From an uncultured Algibacter sp. (lineage in GTDB: Bacteria > Bacteroidota > Bacteroidia > Flavobacteriales > Flavobacteriaceae), in the NCBI RefSeq assembly GCF_947495675.1, contig NZ_CANLZX010000009.1:1-64000 (forward strand): 64,000 nucleotides of DNA, written 5' to 3'. The notes under the pieces are model-generated. The model worked only from the letters and a program-made list of their open reading frames with translations, was not told where the DNA came from and searched no databases. The translations under genes were made by a program, and so were the position numbers. Shown in pieces: positions 54,031 through 63,567 of the stretch; position 1 is the stretch's first letter; each line of letters begins with the position of its first letter.

Positions 54031-55647
54031 ATAATCAGAGAAACTACCTTCAAAGAAATACACTTGAGAGTTTCCTTCAAAAGCTAATATATGCGTACAT
54101 ATTCTATCTAAAAACCAACGGTCGTGAGATATAACTACGGCACAACCCGCAAAGTTTTCTAAACCTTCTTCTAAAGCTCTTAATGTATTCACATCAAGAT
54201 CATTAGTAGGCTCATCTAAAAGTAATACATTACCTTCTTCTTTAAGCGTCATGGCTAAATGCAAACGGTTACGTTCGCCACCAGAAAGTAATTTTACTTT
54301 TTTGTTTTGTTCGCCTCCAGAAAAATTAAATCGACTAAGATAAGCTCTAGAATTTACTTCTTTTCCTCCCATCATAACCAACTCTTGCTCATCACTAAAG
54401 TTTTGCCAAATAGTTTTTTCTGGGTCTATGTTTGAGTGTTTCTGATCGACATAAGCAAGTTTAGCAGTTTCACCAACTATAAACTCACCTTTATCTGGTG
54501 TTTCTTCGCCCATTATCATTTTAAAAATGGTTGTTTTACCAGCACCATTAGGACCAATAATACCAACAATTCCTGCTTGTGGTAAATTAAAATTTAAATC
54601 GTCATATAATAGCTTATCTCCATATGCTTTTGCAACACCTTTAGCTTCAATAACATTGGTTCCTAAACGTGGGCCGTTTGGTATATATATTTCTAGTTTT
54701 TCATCAAGTTGTTTTTGGTCTTGACTCATTAACTTATCATAATTCTTTAAACGCGCTTTTTGTTTGGTTTGACGCCCTTTTGCACCTTGTCTAACCCACT
54801 CCAACTCACGCTCTAATGTTTTTTGGCGCTTTGATGCAGCTTTACCTTCTTGAGCCATACGTTTAGATTTTTGGTCTAACCAAGACGAGTAGTTTCCTTT
54901 CCAAGGGATACCTTCTCCTCTATCAAGCTCTAAAATCCAACCAGCCACATTATCTAAAAAGTATCTATCGTGCGTAACTGCAATTACAGTCCCTTTATAT
55001 TGTGCTAAATGATGTTCTAACCAATGTACAGATTCTGCATCTAAATGGTTAGTAGGCTCATCTAAAAGCAATACATCTGGTTCTTTTAAAAGTAATCGAC
55101 ATAAAGCAACACGGCGCTTTTCACCTCCAGATAATACACCAATTTTTTTATCGCCTTCTGGAGTTCTTAAAGCATCCATAGCAATTTCTAATTTAGTATC
55201 TAGCTCCCAAGCTCCAGCTGCATCAATTTGATCCTGCAATTCTGCTTGTCTTGCCATTAACTTCTCCATTTTATCTGGGTTAGAGTATACTTCTTCTAAA
55301 CCAAATTGGTCGTTAATTTTATTATACTCATCAAGAATAGCTACAGTTTCTGCGGCACCTTCTCTAACTACTTCTATAACTGTTTTTTCATCATCAAGTT
55401 TTGGTTCTTGTTCTAAATAGCCAACCGAGTAGTCTTGCAAAAAAGTAACATCGCCTTGAAAATTCTTATCAACACCAGCTATAATTTTAAGTAAAGTAGA
55501 TTTACCAGAGCCATTTAGACCTAAAATTCCAATTTTTGCTCCATAGAAAAAGCTTAAATAAATATTTTTTAAAACAGGTGTGTTAGCACCTTGAAATGTC
55601 TTGGTTAAACCAGACATTGAAAAAATCACTTTTTTATCGTCACTCAT
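54028..55647 (-). CDS. ettA: Energy-dependent translational throttle protein EttA (ABC-F), C-terminally truncated by a stop
   Basis: 539 residues as read; 563 if the stop were read through. There are two ABC modules: Walker A 'GLNGSGKST' with 'LSGGEKRR', and Walker A 'GPNGAGKTT' with 'LSGGERNR'. They are joined by the P-site tRNA interaction motif linker, with the EttA-type arm after 'EGIPWKGNYSSWLDQK'. EttA binds the ribosomal E site and gates the first elongation step according to energy state. The tail lost here ('PKRIKYKKL') is basic. Either the protein is fully functional without it, or the base is an assembly error. Confidence 0.94.
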   Translation of the reverse strand: MSDDKKVIFSMSGLTKTFQGANTPVLKNIYLSFFYGAKIGILGLNGSGKSTLLKIIAGVDKNFQGDVTFLQDYSVGYLEQEPKLDDEKTVIEVVREGAAETVAILDEYNKINDQFGLEEVYSNPDKMEKLMARQAELQDQIDAAGAWELDTKLEIAMDALRTPEGDKKIGVLSGGEKRRVALCRLLLKEPDVLLLDEPTNHLDAESVHWLEHHLAQYKGTVIAVTHDRYFLDNVAGWILELDRGEGIPWKGNYSSWLDQKSKRMAQEGKAASKRQKTLERELEWVRQGAKGRQTKQKARLKNYDKLMSQDQKQLDEKLEIYIPNGPRLGTNVIEAKGVAKAYGDKLLYDDLNFNLPQAGIVGIIGPNGAGKTTIFKMIMGEETPDKGEFIVGETAKLAYVDQKHSNIDPEKTIWQNFSDEQELVMMGGKEVNSRAYLSRFNFSGGEQNKKVKLLSGGERNRLHLAMTLKEEGNVLLLDEPTNDLDVNTLRALEEGLENFAGCAVVISHDRWFLDRICTHILAFEGNSQVYFFEGSFSDY

Positions 55648-55683
55648 TGTTTTAAATTGTAAAATGTTAAGTTGTTAAACCTA

Positions 55684-55866
55684 TTAAACACGCCCTTTTA
55701 AAGCGTTAAATACCCAAGCTATAGCGAAAAAGCCAATTCCTACTGTAGCAAAACCCCAACCAGCAACATCATCATATCTGTATGCGCCCAATAATATGAG
55801 AACAATTCCCATAATAATCATTAAAGCTGTTGCCCAAGCCAGAACAGTATTTTTATTCATTGCCAT
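55684..55866 (-). CDS. CAL67264-type small membrane protein
   Basis: 60 residues with two membrane helices ('VLAWATALMIIMGIVLILLGAY' and 'WGFATVGIGFFAIAWVFNAL'). It matches what I remember as the CAL67264 family of Flavobacteriia. Function unknown. It lies 36 bp upstream of ettA on the same strand and may be co-transcribed. Confidence 0.8.
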   Translation of the reverse strand: MAMNKNTVLAWATALMIIMGIVLILLGAYRYDDVAGWGFATVGIGFFAIAWVFNALKGRV

Positions 55867-55917
55867 AATCTTTTCTTTTTTTTAGTTAGTTAAAAGCAAA
55901 TATCGTTGTTTTAAATA

Positions 55918-55945
55918 AAAAAAGCACCCATTTTGGATGCTTTTT
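55918..55945 (-). terminator. Terminator of the pirin gene
   Basis: Arms aaaaagca-cca / tgg-tgcttttt with one bulge and a short T loop, 20 bp after the stop at 55965. Confidence 0.75.
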
Positions 55946-55964
55946 CACTATTAATCAACTTTAG

Positions 55965-56684
55965 TTATTCTATAGGAACTTCAATAAATAAAAGCCCAGA
56001 GTCTTCATTAGTTTTAATATTAAAGTTAGATGTTTCTGAAACTCCTGCGGCATCCCTAGTTTGTAATTCGTTTTCATTTATAGAATAATTACCAAAAATA
56101 GTCATTACATAAACACCATGACTTTTACTTTTTAATTGATACTCAAAGGTTTTCCCTTTTTCTAAATCAATTCTAGAAATTATTGCGTCTTGATGAATTT
56201 TTAAACTACTATCATGGCCTTCGTCTATAGAACTTACCAAGATTTGAAGCATGTTTTTTCTTTTATTAGCATCAAACATTTTTTGGTCATAACGTGGTTT
56301 TACATTTTGTTTGTTTGGCATAATCCATATTTGAAACAAACTTAAATGCTCTGTATTAGAACCATTGACTTCAGAATGTTGCACACCTGTACCAGCACTC
56401 ATAACTTGTACTTCACCAGGAACAACAGGTATCCATTCATCACCCATATTATCCCTATGCTTTAAGACACCTTTTAAAGGGATGGTAATAATCTCCATAT
56501 TATCATGCGGGTGCGTTCCAAAACCCATTTTAGGCGCTATTATATCATCATTAAGTACTCGTAATGCACCAAATTGTATTTTATCTTTATTATAAAAGTT
56601 TGCAAAACTAAAGGAGTGATTTGCTTGTAACCAACCATGGTTTGCAAAACCTCTTTCATTTGCTTTATGAATTATTGTTTTCAT
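55965..56684 (-). CDS. Pirin family protein (cupin)
   Basis: 239 residues. The metal-binding motifs are complete: 'GTHPHDNMEI' and 'GVQHSEVN', giving the three His and one Glu of pirin. 'HADHSF'-like 'NHSFSFANFY' opens the protein. Pirins can show quercetin dioxygenase activity and act as redox-sensing partners in other organisms; the function here is unknown. It stands next to a MarR regulator and an FMN reductase, a redox-stress context. Confidence 0.92.
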   Translation of the reverse strand: MKTIIHKANERGFANHGWLQANHSFSFANFYNKDKIQFGALRVLNDDIIAPKMGFGTHPHDNMEIITIPLKGVLKHRDNMGDEWIPVVPGEVQVMSAGTGVQHSEVNGSNTEHLSLFQIWIMPNKQNVKPRYDQKMFDANKRKNMLQILVSSIDEGHDSSLKIHQDAIISRIDLEKGKTFEYQLKSKSHGVYVMTIFGNYSINENELQTRDAAGVSETSNFNIKTNEDSGLLFIEVPIE

Positions 56685-56775
56685 TTTAATATCTATTTTA
56701 AATCTTGAAAAAACGTGTTGCTTGAATTATTGATATTTAAATTAGACCATTATCATTTTAATTTTATTTTATAAA

Positions 56776-57213
56776 CTAACGTATTTTATCAAGTAGATTA
56801 CTTAATTGTTCTGCCTCTTCTTCACTTAAATTTATTAATAAATCTTTATAAGAATTAATAGGAATTGTTTCTAAAAAATCTAACCCTTCTTTATTAATAG
56901 CTATTTTAACAACTCGTCTATCTTCTTCAGAAGGGCATCTATCTATATACTTTTTAGCACATAACTTATCCATTAACCGTGTTGCATTAGGTGAGCGTTC
57001 GAGCATTCTATCTTTAATCGTTTGAACATTTAACGGCTCATTAGCACCTTTTAAAATTCTTAGAATATTATATTGTTGTGGTGAAATTCCATAAGATTTA
57101 AAAAACTCGTTTTGATGACTTGAAATCCAATTTGCAGTATAAATAATGTTCAATAAAGCTTTTACTTTATTGTTAGCAAATTTTGAATTGATATCTTTTG
57201 ATAAATCGCCCAT
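56776..57213 (-). CDS. MarR-family transcriptional regulator
   Basis: 145 residues. Winged helix in the middle: 'GISPQQYNILRILKGANEPLNVQTIKDRM' and 'RSPNATRLMDKLCAKKYI', followed by the wing 'SEEDRRVVKIAI'. It probably controls its own operon (DoxX, FMN reductase) and perhaps pirin in response to oxidants or phenolics. Starts 9 bp after the FMN reductase stop. No conserved Cys in the N-terminal helix that would mark an OhrR. Confidence 0.9.
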   Translation of the reverse strand: MGDLSKDINSKFANNKVKALLNIIYTANWISSHQNEFFKSYGISPQQYNILRILKGANEPLNVQTIKDRMLERSPNATRLMDKLCAKKYIDRCPSEEDRRVVKIAINKEGLDFLETIPINSYKDLLINLSEEEAEQLSNLLDKIR

Positions 57214-57222
57214 TTTTTTTAG

Positions 57223-57753
57223 TTATAATGCGTTTTTAAATAATTCAACTTTACTTTTTAATTCTTTATTCAAATCATCATTAATCACTTTTCCATCTTT
57301 AAAATTATCTCCAAAAGATGGGAAACTAAAATCTGTTATAATATTACCTCCCATAAAAGAGAAACGCCCTTTAGCTATTTCTAATACCGTAACACCTCCT
57401 CTTACTCCTGGCGATGTAGCCATTAAAAGCATTGGTTTTTCACTCCACAGTTTTCCATCTATTCTAGACATCCAATCAAATAAATTTTTAAAAACAGTCG
57501 CATAAGCACCATTGTGTTCTGCTAAAGAGAGTATAATACCATCAGATGATTTTATAGTTTCTAAAAACTTATGTGCATTTTCTGGAATTCCCTTTTCATT
57601 TTCTAAATCTATTCCATAAAGCGGTAAATCAAAGTCGTTTAAATCTAAAACTGTAGTTTCAACATTTTCCACTAAACTAGCTGCATAAATTGACAACTGT
57701 TTGTTAATTGATGTTTTACTATTACTACCTGCAAATGCTATTATATTTTTCAT
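57223..57753 (-). CDS. NAD(P)H-dependent FMN reductase
   Basis: 176 residues, flavodoxin-like fold. 'FAGSNSKTSINKQLS' binds the FMN phosphate and 'LSLAEHNGAYATVFKNLFDW' is the family's PEYN/H-NGSxP-like loop ('AEHNGAY'). Likely reduces flavins or quinones; second gene of the DoxX-FMN reductase-MarR set. Confidence 0.9.
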   Translation of the reverse strand: MKNIIAFAGSNSKTSINKQLSIYAASLVENVETTVLDLNDFDLPLYGIDLENEKGIPENAHKFLETIKSSDGIILSLAEHNGAYATVFKNLFDWMSRIDGKLWSEKPMLLMATSPGVRGGVTVLEIAKGRFSFMGGNIITDFSFPSFGDNFKDGKVINDDLNKELKSKVELFKNAL

Positions 57754-57776
57754 CTGTTATTTTTTTAATTAATTAT

Positions 57777-58133
57777 TTACTTACTAATTCTCTTATAAAA
57801 TATATAAGATGTAATTAAAGCTACTAGAGCCACAACTGCTGTTCCTTGTTGCCCATCTCCTACCATGTAATGAGCAAAAAAAGCTAATATAAAAGCATAA
57901 AAGAAACCAGCATAAGCCCATTCTTTAAGAACTTTAAAACTAGGAGTCCAAATAGCTACTATACCTAATAGCTTTAATATAGCGTAAGGATAAATTAAGT
58001 ATGTTGGATACCCAAAACTCATAAAAGCTTGTGAAATTGCTTCATGTTTAAAGAAATACATACTTACTGAAAAAAGCATAATTACCGTTAGTAAACCAGT
58101 AGCAATGTAATATATTATTTTATCTCGTTTCAT
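57777..58133 (-). CDS. DoxX-family membrane protein
   Basis: 118 residues with four membrane helices and the DoxX pattern ('PYAILKLLGIVAIW', 'WAYAGFFYAFILAFFAHYMVGD'). Members take part in membrane redox or thiol stress; some are part of a membrane-associated oxidoreductase complex. First gene of the redox group, 23 bp before the FMN reductase. Divergent from the carboxylase gene at 58278. Confidence 0.88.
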   Translation of the reverse strand: MKRDKIIYYIATGLLTVIMLFSVSMYFFKHEAISQAFMSFGYPTYLIYPYAILKLLGIVAIWTPSFKVLKEWAYAGFFYAFILAFFAHYMVGDGQQGTAVVALVALITSYIFYKRISK

Positions 58134-58277
58134 TTCTTATTATTTATATTATGGCACAAATTAACAACAAAAATATTTATTTTCCAAGGAATATATTTCC
58201 ATGTTATATTATTTAACAAAATATTCACTTTAAATACCAAATTAGGTTTTGTAAATTCGTAACAAATAAAATATTTT

Positions 58278-59921
58278 ATGGATATCAACTTCAATAAAAA
58301 CGAAGATCATAACAAACTCTTAGTATCAGAATTACAGAAACGTCTTGTAAAAGTGAGTTTAGGTGGTGGTAAATCACGTATTGAAAAGCAACATAGCAAA
58401 GGTAAAATGACTGCTAGAGAACGTGTTGATTATTTATTGGATGCAAAGGCAAAATCTATAGAGATTGCTGCTTTTGCTGGAGAAGACATGTATAAAGAGC
58501 ATGGTGGATGTCCTTCTGGAGGTGTAATTGTTAAAATTGGCTATGTAAAAGGTAAACAATGTATTGTTGTTGCCAATGATGCTACCGTTAAGGCTGGTGC
58601 TTGGTTTCCAATTACTGGGAAAAAGAATTTACGAGCTCAAGAATTAGCTATAGAAAATAAATTACCTATTATATATTTAGTGGATTCTGCAGGAGTATAT
58701 CTACCTATGCAAGATGAAATTTTCCCAGACAAAGAACATTTTGGTCGTATTTTTAGAAACAATGCTATAATGAGTAGTATGGGTATTACCCAAATTGCAG
58801 CGGTTATGGGAAGTTGTGTTGCAGGTGGTGCCTACCTCCCTATTATGAGTGATGAAGCTTTAATTGTAGATAAAACAGGAAGTATTTTTCTTGCTGGAAG
58901 CTATTTAGTAAAAGCTGCTATTGGAGAAAGTATAGATAATGAAACTTTAGGTGGTGCAACAACACATTGTGAAATTTCTGGAGTTACCGATTATAAAGCT
59001 AAAGATGATGCAGATGCCTTAAACACCATAAAAAATATTATTGATAAAATTGGTGACTATGACAAAGCTGGATATAATAGAAGTGAATCAAAAAAGCCAA
59101 AAGAGAATCCAGAAGATATTTATGGAATTCTTCCTAAAAGTCGGGCAGATCAATATGATATGTATGAAATTATAAAACGATTGGTTGACAACTCTGATTA
59201 TGATGAATACAAAGCAGGTTATGGTCAAACTATAATTACTTGCTACGCCAGAATTGATGGCTGGGCTGTTGGTATTGTAGCAAACCAACGTAAACTAGTA
59301 AAAACTACAGGCTCTAAAACGAAACCTAAAGAAATGCAATTTGGTGGTGTTATTTATAATGATTCTGCCGATAAAGCAACGCGTTTCATTGCCAATTGCA
59401 ATCAGAAGAAAATACCCTTAGTATTTTTGCAAGATGTAACAGGGTTTATGGTTGGAAGTAAAAGTGAGCATTCTGGCATTATAAAAGATGGTGCAAAAAT
59501 GGTAAATGCCGTTAGTAACTCTGTGGTTCCTAAATTTACTGTTATTATAGGTAATAGTTATGGCGCAGGTAATTACGCTATGTGTGGAAAAGCGTATGAC
59601 CCTAGGCTAATTTTTGCGTGGCCAAGTGCAGAACTTGCAGTTATGAGTGGTAATTCGGCTGCTAAAGTATTATTACAAATTGAAAAGGCATCACTTGAAA
59701 AACAAGGTGAAAAATTTACTAAAGAAAAGGAAGACGAGCTTTATAATAAAATAAAAGAGCGTTACGATAACCAAGTGTCTCCATATTATGCTGCGGCTAG
59801 ACTTTGGACTGATGCTATTATAGATCCTTTAGATACAAGAACATGGATTAGTATGGGTATTGAAGCTGCAAACCACGCTCCTATTGAGAAACCTTTTAAT
59901 TTAGGAGTAATACAAGTATAA
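58278..59921 (+). CDS. Acyl-CoA carboxylase beta subunit (methylcrotonyl-CoA carboxylase-like carboxyltransferase)
   Basis: 547 residues. Two crotonase-fold halves: N-terminal 'LVDSAGVYLPMQDEIFPDKEHFGRIFRNNAI' is closest to MCC beta ('FPDxxHFGRIFxNxA'), and the C-terminal half contains 'DVTGFMVGSKSEHSGIIKDGAKM' and 'IIGNSYGAGNYAMCGKAYDPRLIFAWP'. It transfers the carboxyl group from biotin to an acyl-CoA; MCC works in leucine breakdown. The alpha (biotin) subunit is not in the window. Its stop abuts the stop of the next gene with no base between. Confidence 0.94.
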   Translation: MDINFNKNEDHNKLLVSELQKRLVKVSLGGGKSRIEKQHSKGKMTARERVDYLLDAKAKSIEIAAFAGEDMYKEHGGCPSGGVIVKIGYVKGKQCIVVANDATVKAGAWFPITGKKNLRAQELAIENKLPIIYLVDSAGVYLPMQDEIFPDKEHFGRIFRNNAIMSSMGITQIAAVMGSCVAGGAYLPIMSDEALIVDKTGSIFLAGSYLVKAAIGESIDNETLGGATTHCEISGVTDYKAKDDADALNTIKNIIDKIGDYDKAGYNRSESKKPKENPEDIYGILPKSRADQYDMYEIIKRLVDNSDYDEYKAGYGQTIITCYARIDGWAVGIVANQRKLVKTTGSKTKPKEMQFGGVIYNDSADKATRFIANCNQKKIPLVFLQDVTGFMVGSKSEHSGIIKDGAKMVNAVSNSVVPKFTVIIGNSYGAGNYAMCGKAYDPRLIFAWPSAELAVMSGNSAAKVLLQIEKASLEKQGEKFTKEKEDELYNKIKERYDNQVSPYYAAARLWTDAIIDPLDTRTWISMGIEAANHAPIEKPFNLGVIQV

Positions 59922-61058
59922 TTAGTAGGTAATATACAACCAACCTGCAGAGCTTTTGTTGGACTCTTTTAGCTTAAGTACATAGTAATAAGTACCTGTT
60001 GGAACTTTTTTATGGCGTTTTATAACGTTATTTACGTTAGCAAGACCACTCCAGTTATTTTTGTAATTATCAACTTGATAAACTACAGAACCCCATCTAT
60101 TAAAGATGATTAGCTCATTATCAAAAGCTTCGATACCTTCAATATAGAAGACTTCGTTTATGCCATCGCCATTTGGAGATACTAAGTTTGCAATATCAAT
60201 ATCATCTTCGGTTATTAATGCTCCAAAAGTGAGTATTTCATATTCAGAAGGATTAAACACAAAAGAATTTATAGTCCCTTCAGATATTGTACCAGAAAAA
60301 CCAGAATTCCCTAAGTCTTTCCACTCTTTATCTTGAATATGCCAACCTACTACTCGTAAAGCTCTTAAATCTTCTGCAAGATTATCAATTTCACTTTCAG
60401 AATCCCAGGTTAGAGTAACCACAGAATTGTCAGGGCCATTAAAGTCCCAAAACTCTAAATTACTTACAACACCAACTATAGACTCTAAACTATTTGTGTT
60501 AAAACTAGTTGTAAATGTAGAAGGCATATTAGGATCCTCATCAAAATAAGCTGCTTTTACCGTAGTATTAGGAATTGTATTTGTAGTTATTAATGGTCGG
60601 AGTTTATCGCGATCTCCAATAGGAAAACTAAAGGTTAAATCGCCTTGATAAGATGCATAACCATCGGTATTTCTTTCATCATCTTCCATTACATAAAAAG
60701 AATCTGTAAGGTAATCTAATGACACGTTTGGGGTATCTCTAGGCGTTATAACATCGCCAACAATATAACTTACGCTATTTACAATTTCTGTGTTAATATC
60801 TAAAAACAAATGATTAACAACATCTACTTCCATATCATGAAAACGAGGAATTTCCGTTCCGGATATAGATAGCGAATAATCTTCACTATAAAAACCTGCT
60901 ATTCCAAGGTTTTCATTAAAAGTACCATCGTTTACAAGATCTATATGAAATCCAACTTCTGCATTTTCATGCATTTGGACATTGCCAAAGTTTTGAAATG
61001 CTACTTGTGCATAACAATTCCCAACAAGCATAAAACATATATAAATTATAAACTTCAT
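59922..61058 (-). CDS. Secreted protein with T9SS type B (CHU_C) sorting domain
   Basis: 378 residues. Signal peptide ('IYICFMLVGNCYAQ'), a beta-rich region of about 260 residues, and the C-terminal gliding-motility-associated sorting domain: 'SPNGDGINEVFYIEGIE', 'IFNRWGSVVY', 'NNWSG' and 'VPTGTYYYVLKL' (residues about 285-378). That domain sends proteins through the type IX system to the cell surface. Last of four genes with related modules; it starts 5 bp after the preceding stop. Confidence 0.9.
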   Translation of the reverse strand: MKFIIYICFMLVGNCYAQVAFQNFGNVQMHENAEVGFHIDLVNDGTFNENLGIAGFYSEDYSLSISGTEIPRFHDMEVDVVNHLFLDINTEIVNSVSYIVGDVITPRDTPNVSLDYLTDSFYVMEDDERNTDGYASYQGDLTFSFPIGDRDKLRPLITTNTIPNTTVKAAYFDEDPNMPSTFTTSFNTNSLESIVGVVSNLEFWDFNGPDNSVVTLTWDSESEIDNLAEDLRALRVVGWHIQDKEWKDLGNSGFSGTISEGTINSFVFNPSEYEILTFGALITEDDIDIANLVSPNGDGINEVFYIEGIEAFDNELIIFNRWGSVVYQVDNYKNNWSGLANVNNVIKRHKKVPTGTYYYVLKLKESNKSSAGWLYITY

Positions 61059-61063
61059 TATTT

Positions 61064-61816
61064 TTATTTGTAGGCTGTAAATAGTACTACAACATCTTCG
61101 GCTTGAATATCTGTTGGTTGAACATTTACAACAGGATTTGTACTATTTACTGTAATTACACCATTTGTATACGTTACATTAATTGTGAAACCATCTGCTG
61201 TAAAACCTGTAAAGGCACCAGTAATTACACCTAAAAGACTTCCGTTTTGATCGCCATAGCGTAATCCTAAACAATTAGAACTACTAGAAAATCTTGATAT
61301 ATCGTTAATGGAGTTTCCGTGTGTACCACTAAAAATAACTTGTTGCGTTATGGAGCTATCGTTATTAAGTCTAGCAAAGCCATTCATACTACCTTGAGAG
61401 TTACTAATACCTCTAGCATTATTGCCTACACCATTATCTGCATTGATATCTAAAGACTCAACATTAGCATGCGCCACAAAACTTACTTGACTAGGTTGAA
61501 AAGGTATAGCAGAAACTGTAGTAACACCACTTCCTGTTACAATAAAAAAGCCATGGTAAACATTTACTGAATTTGATACCCAATTTGTACCATCAAATGT
61601 TTTTGTAACATTTGTTGTGCCACTTGTATCAAACCAAACATCTCCTTCAAGTGGATTAACAGGTGCTGTTGCAGCTGTTGTAACTTGATTATTTCTAATG
61701 GTTTCAAGCGTTCCTTTATTATCAATAACCCTAACTTCTTGGGCGTTAATTGTTATTGAAACAATCAACGCCAAAGCTAGAATTATAATATTTTTATTAA
61801 TTAGGGAACTTTTCAT
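61064..61816 (-). CDS. Secreted beta-rich protein with shared modules, cluster gene 3
   Basis: 250 residues. Signal peptide to 'TINAQ', then 'VRVIDNKGTLETI' (shared with cluster gene 2) and 'EGDVWFDTSGTTNVTKTFDG' (the GDxW...DGxxW unit shared with cluster gene 1), followed by a C-terminal domain of about 160 residues with no known family. No sorting domain of its own. A fibre or coat subunit is possible by composition only. Confidence 0.8.
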   Translation of the reverse strand: MKSSLINKNIIILALALIVSITINAQEVRVIDNKGTLETIRNNQVTTAATAPVNPLEGDVWFDTSGTTNVTKTFDGTNWVSNSVNVYHGFFIVTGSGVTTVSAIPFQPSQVSFVAHANVESLDINADNGVGNNARGISNSQGSMNGFARLNNDSSITQQVIFSGTHGNSINDISRFSSSSNCLGLRYGDQNGSLLGVITGAFTGFTADGFTINVTYTNGVITVNSTNPVVNVQPTDIQAEDVVVLFTAYK

Positions 61817-61842
61817 TTTATGTATTGTGTGTAACAGATATA

Positions 61843-62538
61843 TTAATTAACCCATTGAACTTCAAACACATCATCAGCATAAATAGCCCAATCGTTTGGT
61901 GCCGCTCCTCCAGGTACAAGAGTAACTGCTCCTGCAGCAACAGTATAATCTACATTTGCTAATAATTTGGCGCCATTTCTGTAAACCCATACTTTTTGAT
62001 AAACAGCAGGTATCGATCCATCTGCTAGAACTGGTGCAGTTCCATCGGCTGTAGCTGTCGCAGTTAATTGTCCTGCAGCCACTAAATTTGTTGCTAATAT
62101 CTTTTTTGTTTCTCCTGTAGCTTCATCTCTTACTAAAACTGTCCAACCAGTACCAGTTGATGTAGCTGCTGAGGATCCATCTGTTGCATCTGTTGAAGCT
62201 AAATCTGTTGCAGTATCAACTAATTCTAATCCATCTAAAGCAAAAACAGCTCCTGAAGCATCAATATAGGTGTCGTCTGTTAATGCACCACCTAATTGCC
62301 ATGTAGAAACGATACCGCCATCTGGTGTAGCATCAGTTAAAAGAGTTAAACCATTTTTTACTTGTAAATACTTTTTAGTACCCTTGTTATCAATTACTCT
62401 AATGGTACCATTAAGAACAGAAGATTGTCCTACTTTTTCACCAGCTCCAACATCACCTGTTATTTGCTGTGCATTACCTAAACTGAAAGTCAATACAGCT
62501 ACTAATGCTAATCCTAATTTTAAAAATTTGTTTTTCAT
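61843..62538 (-). CDS. Secreted protein with shared modules, cluster gene 2
   Basis: 231 residues. Signal peptide to 'SLGNAQ', then 'RVIDNKGTKKYLQVKNGLT', then a Ala/Thr/Asp-rich C-terminal region with 'WQLGGALTDDTY', 'TGETKKILATNLV' and 'KVWVYRNGAKLLANVDYTV'. The last three units are collinear with the C-terminal third of cluster gene 1 (LGG..., KKV...NLV, VYRNGAR). Function unknown. Confidence 0.8.
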   Translation of the reverse strand: MKNKFLKLGLALVAVLTFSLGNAQQITGDVGAGEKVGQSSVLNGTIRVIDNKGTKKYLQVKNGLTLLTDATPDGGIVSTWQLGGALTDDTYIDASGAVFALDGLELVDTATDLASTDATDGSSAATSTGTGWTVLVRDEATGETKKILATNLVAAGQLTATATADGTAPVLADGSIPAVYQKVWVYRNGAKLLANVDYTVAAGAVTLVPGGAAPNDWAIYADDVFEVQWVN

Positions 62539-62574
62539 TTTACTTTGTTTAATTATTAATTATTATTTGGGGTT

Positions 62575-63567
62575 TTATTTTAATTGTACTATTCTAATTT
62601 CATCGCCATCAAAACAAATGGCTTCTGTTTCTACCTCTATTGTGGTATCATTTATTCTTGTAAATGCTATTCGTGCTCCATTTCTATATACATCTAATTT
62701 ATCAATGTCTGTAAAAGGTGATGGCGTATTGAATTGAGACTGCCCATTATTAGCTATGACAATAACTTGTTCTTGGGTTACTAAATTTGAAACAGATACT
62801 TTTTTAAGTACACCAGAGGTGTTATCTACAACTACAATGCTGCTTGAAGAATCATTTAAAACTGTTTCTTGTAAACCTTCAATTGCTAGCGTGTTTAAAG
62901 CATTAGTTGTAATAACTGTTGGAGTAATTAATGAGCCACCAAGCTGAATTATATTACTAACAACCGACACACCATTATTAGCATTAAGTGACTGATTAAC
63001 AGGTATCCAATCTGTACCGTTAAAAGTGTAAACATCTCCTGTATTTTGATCTACATAAATATCGCCTGCTAAAGGATTTATTATTGATGCATTAGGCGGA
63101 CCATTACCTCGGCGAGGATTTACATTAATAGGAAGCCATTGTGTGCCATCCCAAACACTAACTAAATTATTAGTGTTATTAAACCAAAAATCACCTATGT
63201 TATTATTTGTTGGGCTGGTATCTGATATATTTATATTGGGTTCATCGCAAAGATTTTTCCAAGCTAATCCATCAAAAACAAATACACACTCTGCATCTAT
63301 ATTATAAACTAAAGCACCATGTAATGGGCTTAAAGCATTCATTTGAGTTTCGCTTAACCTTGTAATAACAAGTACTTTGTTATTACTTTCTAATTCTAAG
63401 ATGGAATTTGAATCAATTAAAGATGGATTATCTCCTACTTTAACTTGTGAAAACATCAAGAAAGGAAAAGCAAACAAAAATAGAGCTGGGGCAAATATTT
63501 TACTGTTTATACGCAATCTGTTAAATTTTATAATAGGTTCTGTTATTATGACACAGAATTTTTGCAA
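62575..63567 (-). CDS. Secreted protein with repeated GDxW/DGxxW units, cluster gene 1
   Basis: 330 residues. A hydrophobic export segment (about 24-40, 'IFAPALFLFAFPFLMFSQ') follows an unusually long 23-residue N-region, so a later start is possible. 'NSILELESNNKVLVITRLS' is a motif often seen at the start of Bacteroidota secreted fibre-like proteins. Three tandem units follow at about 84-107, 125-147 and 168-191 of the type G-(D)-x-(W/Y)...DG-x-x-W, then the domain shared with cluster gene 2. First gene of the run. Confidence 0.8.
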   Translation of the reverse strand: MQKFCVIITEPIIKFNRLRINSKIFAPALFLFAFPFLMFSQVKVGDNPSLIDSNSILELESNNKVLVITRLSETQMNALSPLHGALVYNIDAECVFVFDGLAWKNLCDEPNINISDTSPTNNNIGDFWFNNTNNLVSVWDGTQWLPINVNPRRGNGPPNASIINPLAGDIYVDQNTGDVYTFNGTDWIPVNQSLNANNGVSVVSNIIQLGGSLITPTVITTNALNTLAIEGLQETVLNDSSSSIVVVDNTSGVLKKVSVSNLVTQEQVIVIANNGQSQFNTPSPFTDIDKLDVYRNGARIAFTRINDTTIEVETEAICFDGDEIRIVQLK

